NCBI GenBank assembly: GCA_029551395.1
Contig: JAKPFN010000012.1
Coordinates: forward strand, 1-47,837
Reading direction: 5' to 3'
Origin: Armatimonadota bacterium
GTDB taxonomy: Bacteria; Armatimonadota; UBA5829; DTLH01
Length of the DNA: 47,837 bases
Shown here: one piece after another, positions 25,622-33,764 of the stretch
Layout: every line of letters starts with the position of its first letter
How positions within the stretch are numbered: position 1 is the first letter of the stretch
Translations under genes and position numbers: made by a program
Notes under the pieces: model-generated
Seen by the model: the letters and a program-made list of their open reading frames with translations, nothing else
Database searches by the model: none
Told to the model about the DNA's origin: nothing

Positions 25622-27550
25622 ATGGAGAAAGAGATAGTCGAGGAGATCGACTTATTCGACCCGCTCGATTCGCTTGAGTCGTGGGTCTTAGAAAGCAAGT
25701 TTTTCGTGACATTGAAAGATAAGTTGGCGGCGTTGCCGGCTCGCCCTGGCGTATATTTAATGAAGAATGCCTTGGGTGACGTCATCTACGTCGGCAAGGC
25801 TGTCGTACTTAAAAACAGGGTTAGGTCGTACTTCCAAAAACTAGGTAAGGATGTCTCAAACAAGGTTCGCCGGATGGTCCACGAGGTCGCTGACATCGAG
25901 TGGATTGTAACTGATACCGAACTGGAAGCGCTCATACTCGAATCCAACCTCATCAAGAAATACCGGCCACATTATAACGTGCGTCTCAAGGACGACAAGA
26001 GCTATCCATACATCTGCATCACGCTGAACGAACGGTTCCCAAGGCCCATTTTCCTGAGGAAAATCAAGTTTGAGGGCAAAGACGGCAACCGGTACTTCGG
26101 ACCATACACGGATTCAATGGCAGTCCGGGAGACACTACGGCTCATCCGCCGCGTCTTCGGTGTTCCATGCGGTTACAAAGACCCCAGCCAATCCAAAGGA
26201 AGAGCATGTCTTTATTATCACATCGGCCAATGTCTTGGGCCATGCAACAACTCTATCTCAGAAGAGGAGTATGCCCAGGTTATACGCGATGTCATCCTGT
26301 TCCTTGAAGGCAGGCAGGAAAAGCTGCTGAAAGAACTGCAACACCAGATGGAAGCAGCTTCCGAGAAGCTGCTATTTGAAAAAGCAGCCCGGCTCCGAGA
26401 CCAGATACAGGCAGTCCAGCGGATCATCGAACGGCAGAAGATAATCTCGACTGCAATGGTAGACCAGGACGTAGTTGCCATTGTAACAGATAATGGCAAT
26501 GCAGTTGCGCAGATGTTCTTCATACGCAACGGAAAGCTGATAGGCCAGGAGCACTTCATGCTCGAAGGAACATCTGGTGACGATCTGTCCGAAGGTGTTC
26601 AGGAGTTCGTGAAGCAATACTACCAGGCTGCTGCTTATGTACCAAAGGAAATCCTGCTTCAATGCGAGATAGATGAGCTTGAGATAATCGAGAGTTGGCT
26701 CAGGCAGAAGCGCGGGACCAAAGTAGAGATAAGTCACCCAGTCCGTGGTGAGAAGCGCCAACTTGTGGAAATGGCAGAAACGAATGCTGAAGCCATACTC
26801 GACCAGCTTCGGAAGAAGGTAGAAGCCGATGAAGCGTACATAACAATCGAGCTTGGCGAACTGCAGCAGGCACTTGACCTGCCGAAGCTCCCAAGACGCA
26901 TAGAGTGCTACGATATTTCGAACATCATGGGTACGGAGGCTGTTGGATCGCTGGTTGTATTCGAGAACGGAAGACCAAAAAAGTCCGACTATCGCAGGTT
27001 CAAGATAAAATATACACCAGAACGGCCTGACGACTACGCTATGATGCGCGAAGTGCTTGCTCGCAGGCTCACGGGGCAGCTCAGACAGTCGGAAAAGTTT
27101 GCAGAACTGCCGGACTTGCTCATGGTAGACGGCGGAAAAGGTCAGTTGGGAATAGCAGTTGAGGTTCTGGATGCACTTGGAGAGGATGTTCCGGTTATAG
27201 GACTCGCAAAAGAGTACGAAGAGGTCTTCAAACCGGGTGAAAGTGACCCGAGGCTGCTTCCACGCAACTCCAAAGGGCTTCACGTGCTCCAGCGTATCAG
27301 GGATGAAGCCCACCGGTTCGCCGTCGAGTATCACCGCAAGCTGAGGTCCAAGAGGATGACGCGCTCGATACTCGCAGAAATCCCAGGAATCGGCAAAAAA
27401 CGCCGGAGCGCGCTTCTCAAGCACTTTGGATCGTTAAAACGCATCCGAGAGGCGACAATCGAAGAACTGGAACAGGCTCCCACCATGACCAGACCGGCTG
27501 CAGAGGCAGTTTTTTCATATCTGCAGATGGAAACCTCTGGTAAGAATTAG
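25622..27550 (+). CDS. uvrC: Excinuclease ABC subunit UvrC
   Basis: A 642-residue UvrC, which makes both incisions in nucleotide excision repair. Domains in order: an acidic N-terminal extension of about 30 residues, GIY-YIG nuclease (RPGVYLMKNALGDVIYVGKA), a cysteine-bearing segment (KGRACLYYHIGQCLGPC), the UVR helical hairpin that binds UvrB (EKAARLRDQIQAVQRI), the RNase H-like nuclease (IECYDISNIMGTEAVGSLV), and tandem helix-hairpin-helix motifs (IPGIGKKRRSALLKHFGSL). ATG 25622 is preceded by GGATGGGGA; a TTG at 25610 is the alternative. The long antisense frame across it is a shadow. Confidence 0.95.
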   Translation: MEKEIVEEIDLFDPLDSLESWVLESKFFVTLKDKLAALPARPGVYLMKNALGDVIYVGKAVVLKNRVRSYFQKLGKDVSNKVRRMVHEVADIEWIVTDTELEALILESNLIKKYRPHYNVRLKDDKSYPYICITLNERFPRPIFLRKIKFEGKDGNRYFGPYTDSMAVRETLRLIRRVFGVPCGYKDPSQSKGRACLYYHIGQCLGPCNNSISEEEYAQVIRDVILFLEGRQEKLLKELQHQMEAASEKLLFEKAARLRDQIQAVQRIIERQKIISTAMVDQDVVAIVTDNGNAVAQMFFIRNGKLIGQEHFMLEGTSGDDLSEGVQEFVKQYYQAAAYVPKEILLQCEIDELEIIESWLRQKRGTKVEISHPVRGEKRQLVEMAETNAEAILDQLRKKVEADEAYITIELGELQQALDLPKLPRRIECYDISNIMGTEAVGSLVVFENGRPKKSDYRRFKIKYTPERPDDYAMMREVLARRLTGQLRQSEKFAELPDLLMVDGGKGQLGIAVEVLDALGEDVPVIGLAKEYEEVFKPGESDPRLLPRNSKGLHVLQRIRDEAHRFAVEYHRKLRSKRMTRSILAEIPGIGKKRRSALLKHFGSLKRIREATIEELEQAPTMTRPAAEAVFSYLQMETSGKN

Positions 27551-27764
27551 AATCATACTTCTAATAGTGACACTTGAAAGCAGATGGGCTTCTCCTCTCT
27601 ATTGTTGAAGGCTTAGAATTGGTCTTCTTCCATCAATTTCTGGTCTGATAGCTACACTGCAGACATCTCCACTCGACTGGACTGATGGTCCAGGGTATAG
27701 TTACAATATGTAGAATGCTGAAATTCCAAAAAGGTTCATTCTCAGCGTTGAAGGGGGACTCGAG

Positions 27765-28271
27765 ATGAAAAAACCTGCGTTATTATTCACATTGATTATT
27801 CTAGCTGTTGCTGCAACAGCGGCTGTTGCTCCATCTAAGCTACTGCCTGCTAATGGTGATGTCAAGGGATGGAACAGGGTCGATGGCGCGAGGATAGAAG
27901 TCAAAGGAGAAAACCTGACAGAAATCTATAACGGCGGATACAAACTATATCTCGATAACGGAGTCACCGTCGCTGCCCGTGACCTCTATATGAAAGATAA
28001 TGTGGTAATGGAAGTTACCGTGCATACTATGAAATCGAAAGATGCTGCAAATAAGTTCTTCGAATACTGGAGAAAAGAGTATAATCCGCAGGCCATAGAC
28101 AAGCAGAAGACATACTCCATGTTCATAAGCCGCAAGCCTGCCGTCGGATGGATGGTATCAGGCATCTACCTCGTATCAGCCGTGCCGTCAAAAGATGGAG
28201 AGCAGCAGATAAAAGACACGAAGGCATTTTTGCATCAGGTGAGGAAGAAGATCGAAACAGCACAAAAGTAA
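27765..28271 (+). CDS. Exported DUF6599-like protein
   Basis: A 168-residue protein with a cleavable-looking signal (MKKPALLFTLIILAVAATAA). The mature part resembles the DUF6599 pattern: LLPANGDVKGWNRVDGARIE, then LTEIYNGGYKLYLDNGV where family members show a conserved NGGAELYL-type motif, and a later VTVHTMKSKDAANKFF. Function of that family is not known to me. GGGGGA lies just upstream of the ATG. A 214-base gap separates it from uvrC; it holds a GGAC-TGATG-GTCC hairpin near 27689 and no promoter I trust. Confidence 0.7.
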   Translation: MKKPALLFTLIILAVAATAAVAPSKLLPANGDVKGWNRVDGARIEVKGENLTEIYNGGYKLYLDNGVTVAARDLYMKDNVVMEVTVHTMKSKDAANKFFEYWRKEYNPQAIDKQKTYSMFISRKPAVGWMVSGIYLVSAVPSKDGEQQIKDTKAFLHQVRKKIETAQK

Positions 28272-28302
28272 CTGATATAATCTCAAAGGCTGGTTCGGCT
28301 TT

Positions 28303-28749
28303 ATGATAATCGATAAAATATCCAATGCATCGCTCTATTACTGCCTCGGGCCAGGGATTAAGTCCGCACTGACTTATCTCGCATCTCAGGACTTCTCACA
28401 ATTGCAGCAAGGTAGATATGACATAGCTGACGGATGCTATGCAATCATTCAAGACTACGAGACTGTACCGAAAGAAGAAAAGCGATGGGAAGCTCATCGG
28501 AAATATATTGATGTGCAGTACATAGCAAGTGGTAACGAACTGATAGGGCACACCGATATTACGAAACTGAGTGTTGTCGAGGCATATAACCTTGAAAAGG
28601 ATATAACCTGGCTGGAAGGGAAGGGAGATTTCGCATCAATGACTACTGGGTCGTTCATGATCCTTTTTCCTCATGACGCGCACATGCCGGGAGTCTGCCA
28701 TAACAATGTAAACAGTGTCCGCAAAGTCGTTGTGAAGGTGTCGGTATGA
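28303..28749 (+). CDS. YhcH/YjgK/YiaL family protein (DUF386, cupin fold)
   Basis: A 148-residue protein of the YhcH/EbgC family. Typical motifs: EAHRKYIDVQYIASG, then FASMTTGSFMILFPHDAHMP, giving the metal-binding histidines of the cupin-like barrel. Family members include the beta subunit of evolved beta-galactosidase and proteins in sialic acid and aldose catabolism, where an isomerase or mutarotase-like role has been proposed. No sugar catabolic genes flank it, so its substrate is open. The next gene overlaps it by 4 bases. Confidence 0.85.
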   Translation: MIIDKISNASLYYCLGPGIKSALTYLASQDFSQLQQGRYDIADGCYAIIQDYETVPKEEKRWEAHRKYIDVQYIASGNELIGHTDITKLSVVEAYNLEKDITWLEGKGDFASMTTGSFMILFPHDAHMPGVCHNNVNSVRKVVVKVSV

Positions 28750-29414
28750 CAGTCACTAAGCGCAACCAAATCAGCTCGTCCGCTGTGCTCTGGATATTGA
28801 TCAGTATTATTGCCGGCTGCGTTGGATTCATCACAACTCACAAATCATCGATTAAACCACTACCGATATCACCTGAAAATCAACCCAACTCGTTCTATGT
28901 AGTAGGTTTTCCCAAATCTGGTAAGCCTCTGTTATTGAAAGACGAGCGTTCTAAGCAAATCAAGGAAAAACAGCGCTACTACCAAAACAGGCGAACTCAC
29001 ATGATGATGAAGAATGATGATGAACCTATCCTTTGGCGTGAAGACAACAGGCGAAACGGACCATATTCATTCTACATAGCTGCTGATACGGTATACGATA
29101 CTGAATCCGCCCTGACTATTGCATTGAATGATAAGTTTGACAGGGTAAAAATTGATATCCAGGATGATAATCCTCAAGCTAAAACACAGAAGGTTTTCCT
29201 GACACATGATAGCGATGATTTCAGCTATTACTATGTTTATTCAGTAAGCCCTGATGGTGTGATACCACTGGAATACGGTGATTTTTTAAGAGGTGATGTT
29301 TTCGTCGCATTACTCAAGGGCGGCACTTATGCAATGTTTGCTTTAGTTCTGGGATTTATGTTAGAGATAAAGCTAAAGATGCGTAGATTACATCTACAGA
29401 AGGATGACAATTGA
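28746..29414 (+). CDS. Membrane protein of unknown function with two helices
   Basis: A 222-residue protein with an N-terminal helix (AVLWILISIIAGCVGFITT) and a C-terminal helix (YAMFALVLGFMLEIKL). Between them lies a soluble domain of about 150 residues, mostly beta by appearance, with NGPYSFYIAADTVYDTESAL and a tyrosine-rich DDFSYYYVYSVSPDG segment. With both ends cytoplasmic the domain would face outside. I do not recognise the family. It overlaps the YhcH-like gene before it and the GNAT gene after it by 4 bases each, so the three are probably co-translated. Confidence 0.65.
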   Translation: MTVTKRNQISSSAVLWILISIIAGCVGFITTHKSSIKPLPISPENQPNSFYVVGFPKSGKPLLLKDERSKQIKEKQRYYQNRRTHMMMKNDDEPILWREDNRRNGPYSFYIAADTVYDTESALTIALNDKFDRVKIDIQDDNPQAKTQKVFLTHDSDDFSYYYVYSVSPDGVIPLEYGDFLRGDVFVALLKGGTYAMFALVLGFMLEIKLKMRRLHLQKDDN

Positions 29415-29986
29415 AAGATAACAAATCGGCATTTCTGGTTGGTGGGAACGTATATCTTCGACCAGTCGAAAAAGATGACCTCCCTCACATGCAAAGATGG
29501 GTAAATGATCCTGAAGTCCGCGGATTAATCGGCTCCACACTGCCCATGGACCAACAGGGCATTGATGAATGGTTCGAGAAATCTCGATCAGATGACTCAA
29601 GGGTATGGTTTGTCATCTGTACAAAAGAGGATAACCAAGTTATTGGTGAATGCGGCTTACTCCGCATGTTCCCGGCATGGAGAACAACCGATCTCAGTAT
29701 CATTATGGGCGAAAAAAATGCCCAGGGTAAAGGTTATGGCACAGAAGCAATAAACCTGCTGTTGGATTATGCTTTCGGTTACCTTAATTTCCATAGGGTA
29801 GCCATCGGTGTTGTCGGATTCAACGACAGTGCAATCCGTTTTTATGAGAAAATCGGCTTCAAGAAAGAAGGCATCCAGCGAGACGGGTATTATTATAATC
29901 ACGAGTACCACGACTTCGTTATGATGAGCATTCTTGATGACGAGTTTCGTGTATTAAATGGAGGAAAAAACAATGGCAGTGGCTAA
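29411..29986 (+). CDS. GNAT-family N-acetyltransferase (RimJ/RimL or SpeG-like)
   Basis: A 191-residue acetyltransferase. The N-terminal pattern NVYLRPVEKDDLPHMQRWVND is typical of RimL/SpeG-like GNATs. The acetyl-CoA site is AQGKGYGTEAINLLLDYAF, and NFHRVAIGVVGFNDSAIRFYEKIGFKK-type sequence (asparagine, then YEKIGF) completes the fold. It could acetylate a ribosomal protein N-terminus, a polyamine or a small amine; sequence alone does not decide. Start is TTG 29411, with AAGGA upstream, inside the preceding stop codon region. The last 14 bases overlap the FKBP gene, whose ribosome site lies in this reading frame. Confidence 0.88.
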   Translation: MKDNKSAFLVGGNVYLRPVEKDDLPHMQRWVNDPEVRGLIGSTLPMDQQGIDEWFEKSRSDDSRVWFVICTKEDNQVIGECGLLRMFPAWRTTDLSIIMGEKNAQGKGYGTEAINLLLDYAFGYLNFHRVAIGVVGFNDSAIRFYEKIGFKKEGIQRDGYYYNHEYHDFVMMSILDDEFRVLNGGKNNGSG

Positions 29987-30401
29987 AACCGGCGATTTAG
30001 TAAAGGTAGATTACACAGGCAGGCTGAACAGTGGGCAGATTTTCGATACTTCCGAGGGCAGGGAACCGATTGAATTCGTATTAGGCTCACACCAGGTTAT
30101 CCCAGGTTTCGAAGAAGCTGTAGAAGGTATGTCGGTCGGAGACAAGAAGACTATAGAGATTCCTGCAGACCAAGCTTATGGCCAGCGGCGAGAAGAACTG
30201 GTAGCAACCGTTAGAAGGGACCAACTTCCGGAGGACCTGGAGCCTAAAGAGGGTGACATACTTCGCATTCAGCGTGAAGACGGACAGGTGATACTTGTTA
30301 GAATAACAGATATTGATGAGACCAGTGCAACACTGGATGCAAACCATCCATTGGCAGGAGAAGACCTGACATTCGACATAAAGCTGGTTGATATCACCTG
30401 A
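29973..30401 (+). CDS. FKBP-type peptidyl-prolyl isomerase, SlyD-like
   Basis: A 142-residue cytoplasmic FKBP. VDYTGRLNSGQIFDTSEGR and EFVLGSHQVIPGFEEAVEGM form the FKBP core, and the inserted segment (about residues 65-115; AYGQRREELVATV to DANHPLAGEDL) is the IF (insert-in-flap) chaperone domain, ending with NHPLAGEDLTF, a SlyD hallmark. The histidine-rich metal-binding tail of E. coli SlyD is absent. It catalyses proline cis-trans isomerisation and assists folding. The ATG 29973 is chosen because GGAGG lies 8 bases upstream; an ATG at 29958 overlaps that site. A strong hairpin terminates the unit at 30436-30483. Confidence 0.93.
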   Translation: MAVAKTGDLVKVDYTGRLNSGQIFDTSEGREPIEFVLGSHQVIPGFEEAVEGMSVGDKKTIEIPADQAYGQRREELVATVRRDQLPEDLEPKEGDILRIQREDGQVILVRITDIDETSATLDANHPLAGEDLTFDIKLVDIT

Positions 30402-30435
30402 TAGATTCTCAGTATCTATCAACATGAAACTAAAT

Positions 30436-30483
30436 AATCGCCGCTCAGATAACAGACGATTTTCGTTTTCCTGAGCGGCGATT
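30436..30483. terminator. 13-bp perfect inverted repeat after the FKBP gene
   Basis: AATCGCCGCTCAG (30436-30448) and CTGAGCGGCGATT (30471-30483) pair perfectly around a 22-base loop, 35 bases after the stop. Only a weak T-run (ATTTT) follows. It closes the uvrA-to-FKBP gene run before the sigma factor operon. Confidence 0.65.
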
Positions 30484-30623
30484 CCCATTTTAAGAAATAC
30501 ATCCTCCACCCTATCCCTCAAGACACAGTCTTCGAACATTACAGAGAAAAAAAGAGTCAAGAAATATTAGTTGACAAAGGTTAACGTACCATTAGTCATA
30601 TCAGTCATATTTACAGAAGCGAA

Positions 30624-31226
30624 ATGATACCAGGCAGCTTTGCAACAGCAGAAGCGACACGCGCAGTCACTTCAGAAAACAAGTTAATATCGGCTGCACA
30701 ACTCGGTGATCAGGATGCATTTGGCGTTTTATTCGAGCAGTACAAGGATGTCATCTATGGCTTTGTGCTGAAAACAATCGATTCTAAAGATGACGCCGAG
30801 GATATTGTGCAGGAGACTTTCTGCAGGGCATGGAACTCTATTGGAAGATTCCGAGGTGACAGCAAGCTTTTGACATGGCTCTGCCGAATAGCGACTAATT
30901 TATGCATGGATTATATGAGATCGCCCCGCAGAAAAGTGCCAACAGCAACTGAACTGGATCTGGACACTGAAAATACCTGTTGTTTTTCGCTTCAATCTGA
31001 GAGCGCTGAAGACGGGAGTATCACTAAACATTTGATAAAAGATGCTTTGGAAAAACTGCCACCCAGCCATAAAATGCTGGTGATACTCTGTGATGTTCAG
31101 GGATTTACCTGCGAAGAGGCTTCAAGAGTGCTCAAATGCTCTTCGATAAGTGCGAGGGTAAGGCTGAGCCGAGCCAGGAAAACGCTTCGCAAGCTGCTGT
31201 CCCCCGCATTGGAAGGGGTGGAATAA
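30624..31226 (+). CDS. ECF-family RNA polymerase sigma factor
   Basis: A 200-residue sigma-70 family member with only regions 2 and 4. Region 2: DAFGVLFEQYKDVIYGFVLK and DAEDIVQETFCRAWNSIGRF (core binding and -10 recognition). Region 4: ALEKLPPSHKMLVILCDVQG followed by a helix-turn-helix (FTCEEASRVLKCSSISARVRLSRAR). The first 20 residues are an extension. It directs transcription of a stress or envelope regulon when its anti-sigma partner, 2 bases downstream, is inactivated. A consensus TTGACA at 30571-30576 lies upstream, but no good -10 follows at 16-18 bases. Likely autoregulated, as is usual for such pairs. Confidence 0.93.
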   Translation: MIPGSFATAEATRAVTSENKLISAAQLGDQDAFGVLFEQYKDVIYGFVLKTIDSKDDAEDIVQETFCRAWNSIGRFRGDSKLLTWLCRIATNLCMDYMRSPRRKVPTATELDLDTENTCCFSLQSESAEDGSITKHLIKDALEKLPPSHKMLVILCDVQGFTCEEASRVLKCSSISARVRLSRARKTLRKLLSPALEGVE

Positions 31227-31228
31227 AA

Positions 31229-32056
31229 ATGGGAGTGCGATGTTACCTAGTTAAAAAATGGCTTGAAACGGCTCCACCGGATCAGCAGGACTATCCGGTA
31301 ACGGTCACCCGTCACCTTGCTGACTGCGAACACTGCAGGGCTGAAGCTGCCAGTTACCAGCGTTTACAGGCAGTCCTGCGAGAAAACCTTGAGGTTAGCG
31401 AGAAATGTCAGGTGAGCTGGGACCAGGTGTGTGCAAGAATGACAGCCATTCCAGCCAAACCAGCCGGAATCAGGCTCAAGCTTGTTCCCGTTGCTGCAGC
31501 AGCCGTTTGCCTGCTCATTTTCTGCCTTATTGGTTCTATAATACTAAACTCTAATAATGCTCAATCGACTAACGACCAGATAGTGAAACATCAGACTGAT
31601 GTTGAGGTAAGACCATCGCTTCAACCGGAGACCGGACTTATTGATAAGGTAGAGGCAACTGCTAACGCAAAGCAGGAAGAAAATAATGACCTTATTCAAA
31701 CTAATTCGATAGATAAACAGCCAAAAAACCTTACCGTCCTGAATGTGGTTAAGCCAGTAAATAACAATAGAAAACCTAATCGGACTGATAAAACAATCAT
31801 AGTAAATAACGCTGCAGATCCAGGTTCTGGTCAACCACCGATTAAAAATGATGAGATAGCTAGCATAAATGTGATACCTCCACAGCCTGACCCGGATCTG
31901 CAGCCAGTATCAACTGATGACCAGAAGGTGGCGATAGTCACGCCGACTGAACATGCTATTGGTGTTGTTGGAGTGGATATGGACGTCCAAAACGACCATA
32001 ACACATACGCAATTCATAGAGTAAACGGCACTACATGCGCATATCTAGATTTATAG
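31229..32056 (+). CDS. Zinc-finger anti-sigma factor, single-pass membrane protein
   Basis: A 275-residue protein whose N-terminal domain holds the zinc-binding anti-sigma motif TRHLADCEHCRAEAASY (H-x3-C-x2-C). One membrane helix (about residues 88-110, PVAAAAVCLLIFCLIGSIIL) follows, then a long extracytoplasmic domain rich in Asn, Gln, Pro and Lys that looks disordered (about residues 115-275). It should bind the sigma factor at the membrane until a signal releases it. ATG 31229, two bases after the sigma stop and preceded by GGAAGGGGTGG, is chosen over the longer open frame inside the sigma gene. It overlaps or abuts the pseudo-HtrA gene, which may sense or transmit the envelope signal. Confidence 0.85.
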   Translation: MGVRCYLVKKWLETAPPDQQDYPVTVTRHLADCEHCRAEAASYQRLQAVLRENLEVSEKCQVSWDQVCARMTAIPAKPAGIRLKLVPVAAAAVCLLIFCLIGSIILNSNNAQSTNDQIVKHQTDVEVRPSLQPETGLIDKVEATANAKQEENNDLIQTNSIDKQPKNLTVLNVVKPVNNNRKPNRTDKTIIVNNAADPGSGQPPIKNDEIASINVIPPQPDPDLQPVSTDDQKVAIVTPTEHAIGVVGVDMDVQNDHNTYAIHRVNGTTCAYLDL

Positions 32057-33579
32057 AAATGGCGATACGACAAATGAAACTTTACAGATATCTAATCGTT
32101 CTAGCAATAATAACGCTCATTGCCATAGCCCCAGGCGCCTACGGTGTATCGACCTTGCAGGAGCTAAGCGATGATATGAGTAAGCTCGTAAGCTTGGCAA
32201 GCCCGGCTGTTGTCGAAATCCGGGCAGATAAGGGCTCTAAATCACTGGCAGGAAGCTTTGGAACCGGTGCAGGACGGACAAAGGATATTTCTACTGCGGT
32301 GTATCCTGTGGCAACGATCGGTTCAGGTTTTGTGTTCGATGAAGCAGGTTACATCCTCACTACCGGCAACATTGTCAATGGTGCCGTAGATATTACGGTG
32401 AGATTTGCAGATGGAAGCATATCTGATGCCGAGTTGCTTGGAATAGATCCTGCTACTGATCTGGCAGTTATCAAGATTGATAAAAAGGGTCTGACAGCCC
32501 TTCAATTTGGTGATTCTGACACTCTCCAGCCTGGATCACTGGTAGTGCAGATAAACAACCAGGTTGGACTTACCAACTCAGCATCGCTCGGGATGATCTC
32601 GGGTGTTAACCGCTCTGTGGGAGGAGGCGGTACCGATATGATCCAGATTTCCGGAACGATCGGTCCGGGGGCCAGCGGGGGCCCGGTGCTCGATCCATCC
32701 GGCAAGGTCGTCGGTGTCTCGGCTGCGATGTTCTCGCCTTCTCCCACGGCACTGCCATTTAACGCTCCAACAATAGTGATATCTCCCGGCGATGATCCAC
32801 GAATGCTGCAGATGGAGATTGAAAGAATCCTGGAAAATATATTTTCTGGTGTAAATCAAGACCCTGATGTCAAGCTGCCGAATGTTGCTGATCCTTCACA
32901 AGACGATATCGAAAGAATAATCAATTCAATGTCCAGTCGGATAGAAATCGAACGGATTTCCGGTAGTGCTGGATTTGCTATACCTATCAACAGAGTCATA
33001 CCTGTTCTTGAAGATCTAAAGAGAGGAAAAGTAGTTAAGCGGGCATGGCTGGGCGTTTCAGTCGCTATGAGTCCATTCGGGATTTTACTCCAACCAGCAG
33101 AAAATGGTCCTGCAGCTAGAGCTGGAATCAAACCTGGTGATATTCTCATCGCAGTTGATAATTATCCTATCTACTCTGCTGCTGATGTCCCTTCTCTGAT
33201 ACTTGATAAGAAGCCAGGTGAAGTTATCAAGCTGAAAGTTAGGCGAGAAGACAAGGAAATTGATGTAAATGTACAGCTTGAAGAGCGGACTGCAATCGGA
33301 CCAATGCAGGAGAAGATATCCATGATCGGAATCAGAAAGTCGAATGATCCTTCGGCTGCTACTGAGATTGATATGCGTGACGCTGATATTTATCAAATTG
33401 CCAACGCCCTATCTGAGGTATTCAATAAAGAAGTAACTGTCTCTGATCAATTCAGCCCTGGTCAAAACATCACTATGCAAATCTCCGCAAAGACTGTTGA
33501 AGAAGCACTTGATGCAGTTTGTGCTGCCTTGCATTGTAAGTATAAGAAGGACGGTGATGTCTATACAATTACACCTTAA
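32035..33579 (+). CDS. HtrA-like protein lacking the catalytic His, with PDZ and C-terminal STN-like domain
   Basis: A 514-residue exported protein; signal helix about residues 15-37 (YRYLIVLAIITLIAIAPGAYG-like). The trypsin-like domain keeps Asp142 (DPATDLAVIKID) and Ser214 (GASGGPVLD), but the His position is Asn112 (ILTTGNIVNG where active HtrA has ILTNNHVV). Residues about 232-300 are an insertion containing a helical, acidic segment. A PDZ domain follows (about 340-425; PAARAGIKPGDILIAVD). Residues about 440-514 resemble the STN/secretin N-terminal fold (DIYQIANALSEVFNKEVTV, then AVCAALHCKYKKDGDVYTI). Probably a binding or sensing protein instead of a protease. It belongs to the sigma/anti-sigma operon. 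Starts 32059 and 32074 are also possible; no clear ribosome site decides. Confidence 0.85.
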   Translation: MRISRFIEMAIRQMKLYRYLIVLAIITLIAIAPGAYGVSTLQELSDDMSKLVSLASPAVVEIRADKGSKSLAGSFGTGAGRTKDISTAVYPVATIGSGFVFDEAGYILTTGNIVNGAVDITVRFADGSISDAELLGIDPATDLAVIKIDKKGLTALQFGDSDTLQPGSLVVQINNQVGLTNSASLGMISGVNRSVGGGGTDMIQISGTIGPGASGGPVLDPSGKVVGVSAAMFSPSPTALPFNAPTIVISPGDDPRMLQMEIERILENIFSGVNQDPDVKLPNVADPSQDDIERIINSMSSRIEIERISGSAGFAIPINRVIPVLEDLKRGKVVKRAWLGVSVAMSPFGILLQPAENGPAARAGIKPGDILIAVDNYPIYSAADVPSLILDKKPGEVIKLKVRREDKEIDVNVQLEERTAIGPMQEKISMIGIRKSNDPSAATEIDMRDADIYQIANALSEVFNKEVTVSDQFSPGQNITMQISAKTVEEALDAVCAALHCKYKKDGDVYTITP

Positions 33580-33634
33580 TAATATACCTACCCTAACCCA
33601 TAAAATAGTAAGTGTTACATCATGATTCTCCGTA

Positions 33635-33678
33635 GAGTTGCTTCCCAGCCCCCTTCCCTCTCCCCAGGGAAGCAACTC
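33635..33678 (+). terminator. 12-bp hairpin after the sigma operon
   Basis: GAGTTGCTTCCC (33635-33646) and GGGAAGCAACTC (33667-33678) are exact inverted repeats around a C-rich 20-base loop, 55 bases after the pseudo-HtrA stop. No T-tract follows, so termination efficiency is uncertain. Confidence 0.55.
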
Positions 33679-33699
33679 CATTATATCTGGCATTTTAAT

Positions 33700-33728
33700 T
33701 TGACCGTCAACCACCTGCGTGATAAAAT
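33700..33728 (+). promoter_or_regulatory. Sigma-70-type promoter of the galU gene
   Basis: TTGACC at 33700-33705 and TAAAAT at 33723-33728 with 17-base spacing, about 36 bases before the start at 33765. Confidence 0.75.
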
Positions 33729-33764
33729 GAAGCCGACTTCATACCACATCTCAGGACATCTGCA

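Noticed and set aside
26372-27424. 350-codon open frame on the minus strand
   Set aside because: It lies wholly antisense to uvrC, with no ribosome site and no recognisable motif; the UvrC domains on the other strand are unmistakable.
30087-30560. 157-codon minus-strand frame across the FKBP gene
   Set aside because: Antisense to a clear FKBP protein and spans the 13-bp terminator hairpin.
30571-30601. TTGACA promoter of the ECF sigma operon
   Set aside because: The -35 box is perfect, but the nearest -10 candidate (TCATAT) is 19 bases away and weak.
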